DNA of 64,000 bases from Kappaphycus alvarezii (lineage: Eukaryota; Rhodophyta; Florideophyceae; Gigartinales; Solieriaceae). The stretch lies in NCBI GenBank assembly GCA_002205965.3, contig NADL03000662.1, positions 1,426,001 to 1,490,000 on the forward strand, read 5' to 3'. Below the pieces are notes generated by a model. That model had not been told where the DNA came from and ran no database searches. It saw only the letters and a list, made by a program, of their open reading frames with translations. Both the position numbers and the translations under genes were made by a program. This document shows, in pieces, positions 34,625 to 44,418 of the stretch; the stretch's first letter is position 1, and each line of letters opens with the position of its first letter.

Positions 34625-35840
34625 ATGACATATTCCGCGCCTGCTAGTTCCCTTTGTGCGATCGTCATCGTCCATTTTCTCCCTCTCAACAGCCGCTACC
34701 GCTCCTCCCGCTATCCCTTTAGACGATTTCTTAGACCCTCCCTCTCCCCCACCCCGCCAGACAAACCCGTCCACCACTCCTACCAAGTTTCCTTCATTCC
34801 CCCCTCTTCTTTTCATCCCCTCCTTTCAGGGAACACTCCTCTCACTATGCTCCCCTCATAGCTGCCATCCCCTTCACCTCCAACCCCAGACTTATCCAAA
34901 CACTCCCTCCCTCTACCACCATCTCCTCTCCTCCTCTCTCCAACCGCATCCACACACCCATGCAGACTACCCCACCGCCTCCTGCGCCCCTTCCCCCTAC
35001 TCCCATATCGGCCATTGTCATCCTTCCAGCCCCAGGCCCCATTCATCACCTCATCCGCTACTTCAATGTACGCGGCGTAACCATGACGACCCTCCCGTAC
35101 GACTGGCGTCTTGAAACCACCGAACTATTCCGCAAGGCTTTGTCCAACGTCTTCAAGACGAAATTTCATCACTACGGCGAGACAACAGCGGACCGCTGGC
35201 CGCGTCATTCTTCTCGCGCACGGCACGGGATGTTATGTCATTCGTCACGCCTTGGATCTCGTCAACGATGCTGTCTGGTTAACGAGTAACGTTGCCACTG
35301 TAATCTGTGCGGCGGCTGTTGGGGCTGGTTCTCCGTTTGTGAGGGATGCGTTGGAGGAAGGGAATGGTATTTTGACGGCAGGTGGGGTGCATGTGTACAT
35401 GGATGCGATGGCGAATGCGAGGGTTGAGGGCCGGCTGGATTTTCGATTGATGGAGTTTGAGCTGGGCTTGAGGAAGGGCAGAGGGATGGGTTTGGGAGAG
35501 GTTGCGGGAATTTGGGATTTGGGGATAGCATGGTGGATAAGGACGAGAGGATCCGGTTGGCAAGGGACTGGCTAGTTTGAAGGAATTAGGGCGCCAAGGG
35601 GAGTGGGGTGGTGCTGGTGGGGTCAAGGTAGTTTGCTTGGGAGGTGAATGTGGAAATGGGGAGAGAGCAGGCCCAAAGGACATGGGTTACTTTAATTTGA
35701 CAGAGTCTTTTGGGGAGGTGGTGCTGCGAATGGTTCAAGAAATGATGCGGGCAGGGAGCTCGATAAGAAAGAGACGACGACGTGTTGCAACGAAAAGTTA
35801 TGCTCTTGATGATAAGGGCTATGCACAGGGTCATCGGTGA
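34625..35840 (+). pseudogene. LCAT/PDAT-like acyltransferase (alpha/beta hydrolase), frame broken
   Basis: The ATG at 34625 leads into a hydrophobic segment (LCAIVIVHFLPL). Downstream, in shifting frames, are PLLFIPSFQGT (the N-terminal strand and oxyanion region of LCAT proteins), a Pro-rich insert, TTLPYDWRLE (the PYDWRL block) and RVILLAHGTGCYVIRHAL (nucleophile elbow), then SNVATVICAAAVGAGSPFVRDAL and GEVVLRMVQEMMRAG near the end. Family members move an acyl chain between lipids or sterols. The elbow normally reads GHSxG; here it is AHGTG, so the nucleophilic Ser is absent. The gene is truncated or very divergent downstream of 35575. Convergent with GT90 on minus. An ancestral LCAT-like origin is fairly clear; the present activity is doubtful. 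Confidence 0.5.
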
Positions 35841-37403
35841 ACTTGAACTCGGTGCCGTTTCCAATATCTCGCCAGCACTCGAATCGGTATGGATGTTGCT
35901 CCTTGGCGCCTTTGTACTTACATCCGAAAGGGACGCTCCATTGTAAATGTACCAGCCGTCAAAGCAACCCATGGGCCCCTCTGCCGTTGCCGGGCGCATC
36001 CTGCACTTGGATGGCTCGATGTGTTCTCCATCACTGGCTGGGTCGTATTGTAATTGGCTGTATCTCATGAGCAACGTCTTCCAATACAGGCCTGCCGCCT
36101 TTCCGAAATCACGTTCTTGCCAAAGCAAGTGGCGCGCTCGATCATGCGTTCTGATTCACTTGGATCGTTCTTGACGGCTTCAATGGTCTCAACTAGATCT
36201 TGGAGATACGTTTCAATCGGAAGGTAATGGTAGAATGGCTTGAGCAAGGCTCATACCACATGGACCAGGTCGATTTTTGAAACAGTGGCACGAGCCGCTG
36301 GTTAGAATGCCTCGCTTGCGACTGCTGCCCAATCCACCATCTACGTCGAGGACAAACTGGAACTCTCCTTGCTGCTCGAAATCCATGTGTTCTACGAGCC
36401 CTGTACCCAATGATCGCTCCATCTCCTCCGCTGTAGCTCCCTTCCCCAACTTCATCCATTTCGTGATCCCGGCGTCAAGGAGATCGGACGTTCCTTTGCG
36501 AGCGCGGCCAGACGCATGCGCGGGACGGAAAGCCAGTTGTCATCGTGATAATCTTGCAAGGAACTCGCGCTCCCTCGAAAAACGGCCTTCGGGATTCGCT
36601 CCGAAAATGGTACGCTTTTTTCAGCCTTCCACACATAGTTCCCGTTAGATCCGTATTCGACAGGATCTGGTACTGGCACGTCCAAATATGAAGCTCCTGT
36701 TCGGAAAGAAAACAGGAATACCGCCCATATCCTTTGACATCGAGTCCACCGTCGAGCGCGGCGAATCTGCAACGTTGACGTAAAATTCGCATCGCACCTT
36801 GGCCAGTTCTGGATACTCCTGCATTGCCTTTTGCAGCAAGTCCATTGTCCACGTCATTCGACTGATTCGATACGTCTGTCCCCAATGCTCCAACACGCGA
36901 TAACGCACTTGCCCATCTCCAGCAAGGCGTACACGAAACGCCCCACCTCGTAGCAATACTTCCATCGAATTGAGCAACTTCATTGTTATAGGACGCTCAA
37001 GTACCGGGGTACGACTCGACACAGGGATCCATGGCGAGAAATATCGGGCAGCGAGCACTTCGAAGGCTTGTTCCATCTCCGCTTGTTCAATATGCATCGT
37101 GGCGGCAGAGCGGAAGTTGGAGAATAGTGCACGGCCCGCGCACAACGTGGGCTCCCCGTGCATGTGTGATGGGCGATAGATGGGGTCAGCACGTGGGGTA
37201 CATGGCGCTGGAGACTCGGCGTGGTAGCAAAGCCATGGTCAGGGTTGCTCTTGGAATTCGAGGGCTCTTTAGACTCCTTTGCAGTCGAGGTAGAGGATGC
37301 TGGGTCATGGGATTATTTTGGTGAATGTGTAAAGGGTGAGAAGAATGAGGAGTGCTAATTGTGTCCATGTGAAAATTTTATAAGCTGCAGTGAGAGAGGG
37401 CAT
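35841..37403 (-). pseudogene. GT90/CAP10 family glycosyltransferase, frame broken
   Basis: The ATG at 37403 gives a signal anchor (QLALLILLTLYTF), followed in another frame by a Ser/Thr/Lys-rich stem (SSTSTAKESKEPSNSK). After a further shift come AFEVLAARYFSPWIPV, LEHWGQTYRISRM, VNVADSPRSTVDSM, GGIPVFSFRTGASYLDVPVP, SERIPKAVFRGSAS (FRGS is the CAP10 hallmark), PRMRLAALAKER, EFQFVLDVDGGLGSSR (the DG.G.S.R sugar-nucleotide loop), ALLKPFYHYLPIETYLQDLV and SERMIERATCFGK. Family enzymes such as POGLUT1/Rumi and fungal Cap10 transfer glucose or xylose in the ER/Golgi. The C terminus is uncertain (about 35840). At least four frameshifts but hardly any true nonsense. Confidence 0.65.
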
Positions 37404-38009
37404 GTAGCCGGCGCGTTTTCGCCGCCATGGACGCGGCAGCACCTTGGGGCGTTCCGTCCTTCGAGACGACGAGTGTTGAGCGCGTCGTGCGTTGAATGAA
37501 TCTGGTGGTGTTGAAACGTTTCTCGTTACTGCTTTTCATCCCCTTCCAGTGGGTTGTACTGCTCGGGAGGAGAGTGAGCGCCACATGAGGAACAGAATCT
37601 CTGTGCGATCGTAACACAGCTTGGTCTCCCTTGTGCCTAGAAACATATTGGCTCAGAGAGGCCACTGTAGGGGGGCTCTCAAAACTGAGGCTGGCTTGGA
37701 CCGCAGGGTTAAGATCATCTCATGGAATTTGAAGAATTTTGCTGGGACAATGTTGGTGAGCCAAGAAGTGTCGGTTCAGTAACGATGATCCGCAGTCCAA
37801 AAGGGGCAGAAAGGATATCCGCGCTCCCCCAAACCGGTTTGCAACAAATGCATTGGATTTCTTGGCAAAAGCAAGACCGGCCCCCATCGAGATGTTTCGA
37901 TGCAAGTTCACTCCTGTGTAGTTTGCAAGGTCAAGGTCTTGTATCCCACAAGTGTTGCGGTTCTCGACCGAGAAAACCCCCGTTGCAGAAGGCAAACACC
38001 CAATTCACG
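37404..38009. other. Divergent intergenic region (GT90 and FkbM)
   Basis: The genes on either side point away from each other, so this 600-bp stretch probably holds both promoters. I see no clear TATA box. Minus frame 37665-37378 is open but has no motif. Confidence 0.35.
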
Positions 38010-39097
38010 ATGACCTCTGCGGGTTCAAACCAGCAGACGCAACAAATCCTTGTATTTGCCACATTGTTCCCCAAGCCGTTTGCAAGGGCGCTTGCGTCAC
38101 TTTACCTTCGACTGCGCGGACATTTCCGGGTAGTTTTACCGACAATTGTGGGGATCTGTTTGCTGTTTGTATTCGTCTTGACGAGAAAGGAAAGTGAATT
38201 TGCCACGGTGGGTGGACGGGTGAAGCTACCACTCTTCGAGCATCGCAGCTACGCATCGTCAGTGGTTACGGACTGCGTGCATCGCACACCGGAGACTGAA
38301 GGACGGACGTTTGAGACGAATGTGCGGGGAGTGGGAGTGTCGTTTGTGTCGTGGACACAGAATAGGACGTACGACAAGGACCATGTGCTGTTGCGGGTGC
38401 ACGAGGCGGTGCGGCTGATGTCCAAGTTGCGGCGTGCGGGGACGTTGTTGGACGTGGGGCGAACATTGGGAAGGTGACCTTTCCGGTGATGGCAATGCAC
38501 CAGATGCATTCGGTGGTGGCTGTAGAGCCGGTGTCGACAAACGTGAATATGTTGTGTATGACAGCGAATTTGAACGGGTGGTTGGGGAATGCGGGGTTGA
38601 CTCTGCTGGAGGCAGCCATGTCTGACAAGGAGGGGGAACTGGAAATCTTTGTACCTGAGGGAAGGGAGGATAATGCGGCATTGAGTAGTGAGGCGGCGAC
38701 TGCCAATGTGCATGAGCACAAGCATGGGGAAATGGTCAAGGTGCTGGTAGGAGATGAGGTGTTGCGGGATGGAGGGTTTAAGCCGATTTGATTAAGATTG
38801 ATACACAGGGACATGAGTTGCATGTGCTGCGGGGACTGACGGGGTACTTGCGGCGGGCGGCACCAGAGTCTGTTCTTGTGATGGCGGAGAGTGATCCAAA
38901 ATTGATGGCTTTGTCGGGGTAGATCCGAAGGAGATTTACCAACTGATGACGGTGGAACTGGATATGCTTCATATTGTCGACCGACGATTGACGTTGTTGA
39001 CGGAACAAGGTTTCAAGTGTCTGGTACGGTGCTGTCGAAAGAAACGTATCCACCTGGTGGTTGTCGGGATATCTTTTATTTCAAGCATGTGAGGTAG
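38010..39097 (+). pseudogene. Membrane-anchored FkbM-family methyltransferase, frame broken
   Basis: The chosen ATG (38010) places a transmembrane segment (VVLPTIVGICLLFVFVLT) about 40 residues in, giving a type II topology. The catalytic domain follows: GTLLDVG, then one base is missing at the G-run 38456-38459 exactly in SAM motif I, and the frame resumes with NIGKVTFPVMAM. Then come HSVVAVEPV (acidic motif II), ALTLLEAAMSDKEGELEIFV-like text, and after another lost base LIKIDTQGHELHVLRGL (the FkbM D-x-G/Q-x-E/H block). The C terminus (SKETYPPGGCRDIFYFKH) ends at TAG 39095-39097. Family members O-methylate sugars or other small acceptors with S-adenosylmethionine. Three to four shifts, no nonsense in conserved parts. 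Its neighbours suggest action on secreted glycans. Confidence 0.75.
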
Positions 39098-39864
39098 GTC
39101 ATTTTGGTTAGCTGCAACACATGCGATGGGCTTGCAGTTGTCGACATGTTTGGTTGTGATGTCGGTGGCAGATGCATCAGAAGGCCTTTTATCAAGAACC
39201 TAACGTACACCTCATTTGGTCGACGGTGGGCGTTGCATGTTTTCAAGTTGGGTATCTTGCAAGGGATTGTCGAAAACATTCGTTTTTGATGTACAGTACT
39301 GTATTGCAGGAGTCATACATTTCTCAACAAAAAGTTGACGCAAATTTTAGGTTGAAACTTTCAAGTCATACTAGTCATACCTGATATGGTCACATCGACA
39401 TCAATGGTTCTGAAAACTGCATCCAATTGCAACGGATTGATCCGAGGTGCTTTTGACCAACGATCGGATCTTGCAAAGAAAGAAACGACGTACCGACCAA
39501 GTCACGCGCAATTACGTGCCATCTACTAAACTCAACTTTACTTCCCCTCCTTGCATCAGGACCTCCACTAGTTTCACCGGATCCACCCAACATCACTGTC
39601 ATTCTCCCATCGCACCGTCTTACATCGACTCCCGATTCGAAATCAATCAACAAGCGCTGAACGCACAGACTGTGCTGCACAATCTCTCCTACTACACGCA
39701 ACTTCTGGACACATATCAGACCCACGTAAGTTTTTCTTTCCCGCGGCACTACCAGGCCTGCAGTCGCCGTGCAAATTTCACCCGCCCCGCATTCAAGACC
39801 CATCACGTTGATCCCGACACTCTAACCCCCCTCACCGTATATACTGCAAACTTAGCGACTCGTC
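39098..39864. other. Spacer upstream of EndoU gene
   Basis: No gene assigned. The sequence TATATACTGCAAACTT at 39837-39852, about 20-25 bp before the EndoU start, could act as a TATA-like element. A TACAGTACTGTA palindrome lies at 39291-39302. Confidence 0.3.
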
Positions 39865-41162
39865 ATGTCCACCCTCTCCGTTGAAGACGCGCTTGACCAA
39901 GCAGGAAACTCCCTCGAGATTGCCGCCTCGTTACTCTGGCCTTTGGACAACAATCGCCTTCGTCCGACCGTCGATTATCGCCTCGATGTTCAGGCCCGCA
40001 CTGAGGCTTATTCGCATGACGCTGCCCGGTATCCTCTATTCGAGCACTTTGACGACCAAGTCTGGCAACGTCCCACCTACGGCCTTTTCAAACGACTTTT
40101 GGACAATTACACCGCTGAGACGGGCGTGCCGGAGGTGGTGTCGCAAGAGGAACGCGCAGAGGAGGAGAGCTTTCTCTCTGCAATTTGTGAGACTTCGTGC
40201 ATCCAGTTTGTGTACCGCTGGCTGCAAAACAACTCGAGTATGAATTGCGATAGCATGGAAGACTTTTCGCAGATGCTCAAGGAGATGTGGTTCTTTCACT
40301 ATAGTCGCGACGCGTATCGAGATTCATCTGGATTTGAGCACGCTTTCTGTGGTGAGTTGGATGACGGGAAGGTGAAGGGGCTGCATAACTTTGTTCAAGT
40401 GCTAATTGAGGAGGGGCGCGGCAATTTCAATTACCAGGGTTACCTGGACATTCGCGGCGAACCCTGTCCCGAGGCACCGCCAGAGAATCAGCAGTTGATT
40501 ACAATTCGCTTTGAATGGTTGGGCGAAACCAAGCCGGTATCATCGATGTTTGTCGGTGTGTCACCAGAGTTTGAGTTTGCGCTCTACACGCTCATCTACG
40601 TCGCTGGGAGGGAGGAGCTGGAGGTGCAGCTAGGTCCGTACAATACCCGGATCAAGGTGTACCAAATGGATGGCAAGATTGGCACCGCTTTCCCGGAACT
40701 TTTGGGGGTGGATTCCGACATGCTTGAACAAGAACAAGCTGCCCCAACCTATCAGGTAGAGACTGAGCAACAGACGGCGCCCTCTTATCCGGTGGAGGCA
40801 GAGGAACACACGGCCCTTCAGGATATGCCGCTGAGACTCCTCTTGGGGGTATTCCTGGACTCGTAAGTGAAGTTGCTCAAGGTGATTTTCCTCCCCTGGG
40901 GTCGTTGGCAAAGCCGGTGAGTGAGGCGATTAGCTATGCGAGTGCGCTATTGGGTGGTGATGAGCAGAATCGAGAGGGTGGGGCAGAGGCCATTGCAAGC
41001 AATCTTCTGGGTGCGTTTGGGGTACAGAAGACAAACACGGAAGGTGATGATGAGAAGGAGAAAGCAGAAGGTGAGGAAAGTGGCAGAATTAACAGCCACA
41101 ACAAAATGAAATTTGTCGATGTGTTCATGAAGCTCTATCGCAAGCTCAGGCCAAAACGATAG
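39865..41162 (+). CDS. EndoU (XendoU-like) endoribonuclease with C-terminal tail, one frameshift
   Basis: From ATG 39865 the main frame (to 40866) covers the whole EndoU domain. It shows ESFLSAICETSCI (about 101-113), FSQMLKEMWFFHYSRD (134-149), SSGFEHAFCGE with His159, GLHNFVQ with His174, ETKPVSSMF with Lys223, SPEFEFALYTLIYVAGRE (233-250) and KIGTAFPELL. The two His and the Lys are the catalytic residues of this RNase family, which cuts 5' of or at U residues and leaves 2',3'-cyclic phosphate. Spacing is as in XendoU. After two degenerate AP(T/S)Y.VE repeats the frame must shift by one near 40800 to continue with SGYAAETPLGGIPGL and an acidic tail ending KLYRKLRPKR at 41162. There is no signal peptide, so it is probably nuclear or cytosolic. 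The nuclease domain itself is intact. Confidence 0.75.
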
Positions 41163-41667
41163 TGCGCCTTGTGAGGTGCATTTTGCCATAACCTTGCGGT
41201 GAATGTTCGAAACTCGTATCTGACTTTTGTGTACTGTTTTTTCCTGTTTGTGTTTGTTCTTAATTGGAGGTGGGTCGGTATGGGGGCGCCCTGCTTGGTA
41301 GATATGCGGGGGTGCAGCGCACAAAAGGAATGCGTCAGTGGTTTACCGCGGAGAGATTTAACATCGCGAAGAGTGAAGACCATGATTTAGTGTGGCGCAT
41401 TCATCCGTAATTCGCAACTCTTGTTTGCGTGGATTCCCCACGGCCGATCCAAATGCTGTTCGGCTGATTAAATTTTCCAGTGCAAACCGCATGGAACGAG
41501 CGAAATTCTAGTCGTTAGACGCAATTCGCACATCACCACACGGCAGTCCACATGACCTCATCGTGAGTAATGACGACGACTCTGAACCTCTCTCACCCGT
41601 AAACTTTAGTATCTCATTGATCCTCCGCGATCAATCTTCACGTTGCGAGCACACGGAAAACCCACCC
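41163..41667. other. Intergenic spacer before kinase 1
   Basis: No gene. An in-frame upstream ATG at 41563 would extend kinase 1 by 35 residues, but the extension is not conserved in character, so the start at 41668 is preferred. Confidence 0.35.
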
Positions 41668-42804
41668 ATGACCACATCAGCATTCCTAGGCGTCGACGCC
41701 GGTGGCTCTGCAACACAAGCTGCGCTCTTCTCATCCACCGGACACAAGCTGCACTCCATCACTGGCAAGGCTGCCAATCCACACGCGGTCGGGTTTGACT
41801 CGTCCGCAGCCGAGATTTCCCGACTGATCCTGCAGCTTCTCCGCACCGACCTTTTAGCGCCGGAGGTCATTGCAGTATGTCTATCCGGCGGAGAATGTGC
41901 GAATCTGCGCGAGCGCTACAGGACTTATATCGTCAATACGCTACATGTATCGAGCAGCACGCACGTGTGCGTGATGCATGATGCGATAGGGCCAGTGGGA
42001 CTGATATTGGGGTATAAGCGGTGTGAAGTGTCAGAAAGGTGGGTATAGTTAGTTTGATTGGTGGAACTGGGTCCGTGGCGGCTGGGTTTAGTGTGCGGCC
42101 TAGTAGGGGTGAAAGGAGCGTGGGGGGTGGGAACTTCAAGAGTGGGGCAAGTGTGGGGGCCGTGGGCCGATTGTGGGTGATGAAGGTTCGGGGTATTGGA
42201 TTGCGACGTCGGTGTTGAGGAGAGCGCTGCGTGTTTGGGATGGAATGGAAGGGGAAGGTGTTAACGCTTGTGCGGATAGGGGAATGGCGGAGGAAATTCT
42301 GCGGGTTGTGTATAGGGCTTGGATCGGTTTGACAGACGGGGTGAGTGACGACATGGTGGAGCGGCTGGTGGGATATATTCATGCCGGCAGTACGCGTCGT
42401 GGGGACATAGCGTCGGTGACAGAGGCGTTCGGGGCTTGGCGAAGCGGGGGAACGCAATATGCAACGAAGTGTTCTTCGTTGCTGGCAGACACCTTGCGGA
42501 TTTGTTGCTTACAGTTGCGAATGGACTTTTGTCGGCGGTGGAGATGAATGTGATTCGAGTGGATGCGGTGGCAGCGGGGGGTGTGTTGGGATGTTGGGAT
42601 GTTGTGCCGTCTTTTTCGAGCGGCTTTCTGCAGAAAATCGAGCCTCACTGGAGCGCTGGGAAGCAGATTCGAATCATGCTGATGCGGAATGAAGTTGGAG
42701 ATTTGGCATTCGCCTGCGCACGACTTGCTCGAATCTCCTTGGGCTACGAGGATTCAGAGCTATGGGAGACATCGGCGGATCAAATGCTTCACGTGATCAG
42801 GTAG
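41668..42804 (+). pseudogene. N-acetylglucosamine kinase-like (BadF/BadG ATPase fold), copy 1, frame broken
   Basis: From ATG 41668: FLGVDAGGSATQAAL (the phosphate-1 loop, D-x-G-G-S), GKAANPHAVGFDSSAAEIS, ICLSGGE-like VCLSGGECANLRER, and VCVMHDAIGPVGLIL (catalytic Asp region). A shift near 42045 leads to SLIGGTGSVAAGFS (phosphate-2 GTGS). A shift near 42155 leads to GPIVGDEGSGYWIATSVLR (GDEGS block), RRGDIASVTEAFG and GVSDDMVERLVGYIH. A shift near 42440 leads to HLADLLLTVANGLL and LAFACARLARISLGYED at the end. All motifs of an ATP-dependent N-acetylhexosamine kinase are present but lie in four frames. It would salvage GlcNAc to GlcNAc-6-P. About 95 bp separate it from the second copy. Confidence 0.7.
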
Positions 42805-42899
42805 ACCATTACGCAACAGCATTTCACAGGTCGTTCTCAAAAGCTATAAAAGCACCTCACCTTTGCATCCCATTGCGGCCACCTTTCGGTGCCTCAACC

Positions 42900-44191
42900 A
42901 TGACATGTCAAGATGTCCACACACCTCGCTACTATCAAAACCCATCACAATCCTCCAATCCTCCATCCACTCCTCCTTCTCACCACACCATCATCGGCAT
43001 CGACACCAGCACATCCACCTCTTGTGCAGTTCTACTCACACTTCACGGCCGCCTGCTTCGCACCGTATATGGACAAGCCCTCAACCCTCGTATCCTCGGC
43101 TTTGATTCCTCCGCCACTGCTCTATCAAACCTTATCCAGCGTTCGCTACCCCCGCCAAACAAACCCGTCCGTATCGTCGCCATCGCCCTTGCCGGTGCCC
43201 ATCTGCAATCCCTTCGCAACCGGTATGCCGCTCACATCCGCCAAACAGTAACTTTGCCCTCTTTCACTCGCGTCATCATCGCGAATGAAGCCCTATCCCC
43301 CATGGGTCTCGTCGTTCCCGCCGTGTTCCACGGTGATCTCACACATATTGAACCCCGAATCATTGTCCTTGTTGCTAGCGTCGACACCGTGACGACATCT
43401 TGTTCAATCTGTGAAAACAATTTCGTCGACTCAACCACCGATAGTCTTCTCCACGGCGACAAGTACATCTACAAAGTAAACAAGATATGCGGAAGCTGGG
43501 GTTCCATCCTGGGTGCTGACGGCTCAACCTATGCTGTCGCCATAAAAGTGCTTCGCACAGCCCTCCGCATTATCGATGGTCGTGCCTCGATGGTTGTGAA
43601 AAAGCTCTTAAACTGCGGTGCCATTGCTTTCTGTCATGAGGATGAAGCGAAGGCACTAGCGGGAACAGTTCTTTACGCCGCGCTTGCGCATTTTAGCATT
43701 CGCGCAGATGATATTGAGGATGGCGTAGCACGATTAGCAGCCCACCTTAACAACAACAAAACGAGTCGTTTTGATATCGCTTCCTTGACTGCTGTCCTAT
43801 CCTCACTGGCCGCCACTGGTCACGGCCTGTGCAAGCAGGCCTTTGCAGATGCCGGTCGTGAACTAGGCTCTTCCCTTATGGACACCTTGAGAGGAACAAC
43901 TATGACCGAGAGGGCACCCTGCAACGCACGGCTGTTTGTGCTGCCGGCGACATGTTCAATGCATGGCGGGAGGTCCCGGACTTTGCAAACGCCTTCCGCG
44001 GTGCGCTTACTCCGTTCCTCGAAGCGGGCGGACACGTTTTCCTGCCTAAACGCAGTATATCGAGGCCAGAGATGCTCACAGGTGGAGGGCCGGAGCTTGC
44101 GTATGGGTGCGCACATGCGGCTGCAATGGTATCTGGCTTAACAGGCGAGGAGTGGGCTCAGTTTGCAGCTGCATACTTGCACAAGATTTGA
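42900..44191 (+). pseudogene. N-acetylglucosamine kinase-like, copy 2, catalytic motifs lost
   Basis: A tandem paralogue of the preceding gene: GQALNPRILGFDSSATALSN matches GKAANPHAVGFDSSAAEIS, and NEALSPMGLVVPAV matches HDAIGPVGLIL. The phosphate-binding loops are altered: IIGIDTSTSTSCAVL instead of D-x-G-G-S, LVASVDTVTTSCS instead of IGGTGS, and GSILGADGSTYAV instead of GPIVGDEGS. A single shift near 43905 separates the main frame from the last 80 codons (MFNAWREVPDFANAFRGAL ... EEWAQFAAAYLHKI, ending 44191). The ORF is otherwise open for about 335 codons, so it looks maintained for longer than its ATPase function. It may be a regulatory or sugar-binding pseudokinase, or simply decaying. 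An upstream in-frame extension overlaps copy 1 and is not used here. Confidence 0.7.
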
Positions 44192-44418
44192 ACGCGTCTT
44201 CGCCTGCCACCAATCGCATTGTACAGGCATCGCCCTTTCTCTTTGAATGAGCTTGTCGAAATCAATATGAAATCGAATTGCCATGTGCGACACATGACAC
44301 TTTTGTAGCGGGGCGCAGCAGAGAGGCTCTCGAATATGCGATCACTGCTCTACCGTTGTGATGAAAACTGCCGTTGTGTTCTTCAATGGCAACAGGGAAC
44401 TGCGCTTCAGTTTACCTC
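44192..44418. other. Convergent spacer
   Basis: About 230 bp between the 3' ends of kinase copy 2 (plus) and the dioxygenase (minus); no feature recognised. Confidence 0.4.

Noticed and set aside
34656..35114. Pro/Ser/His-rich 152-codon ORF as a separate gene
   Set aside because: Part of it is the broken N-terminal region of the LCAT-like gene (PLLFIPSFQGT); the rest is low complexity.
39172..39384. Zinc-knuckle-like reading CFQVGYLARDCRKH as a gag fragment
   Set aside because: Only two cysteines with wrong spacing and no other gag text around it.
40859..40872. GTAAGT at the end of the main EndoU frame as a splice donor
   Set aside because: The sequence continues as sensible protein in another frame directly across it (VSEVAQGDFPP), and no acceptor with matching phase was found; a one-base shift near 40800 explains it better.
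42762..42899. Upstream extension of kinase copy 2
   Set aside because: It overlaps the C terminus of copy 1 and does not resemble the N terminus of the family; start at 42900 fits the paralogue alignment.
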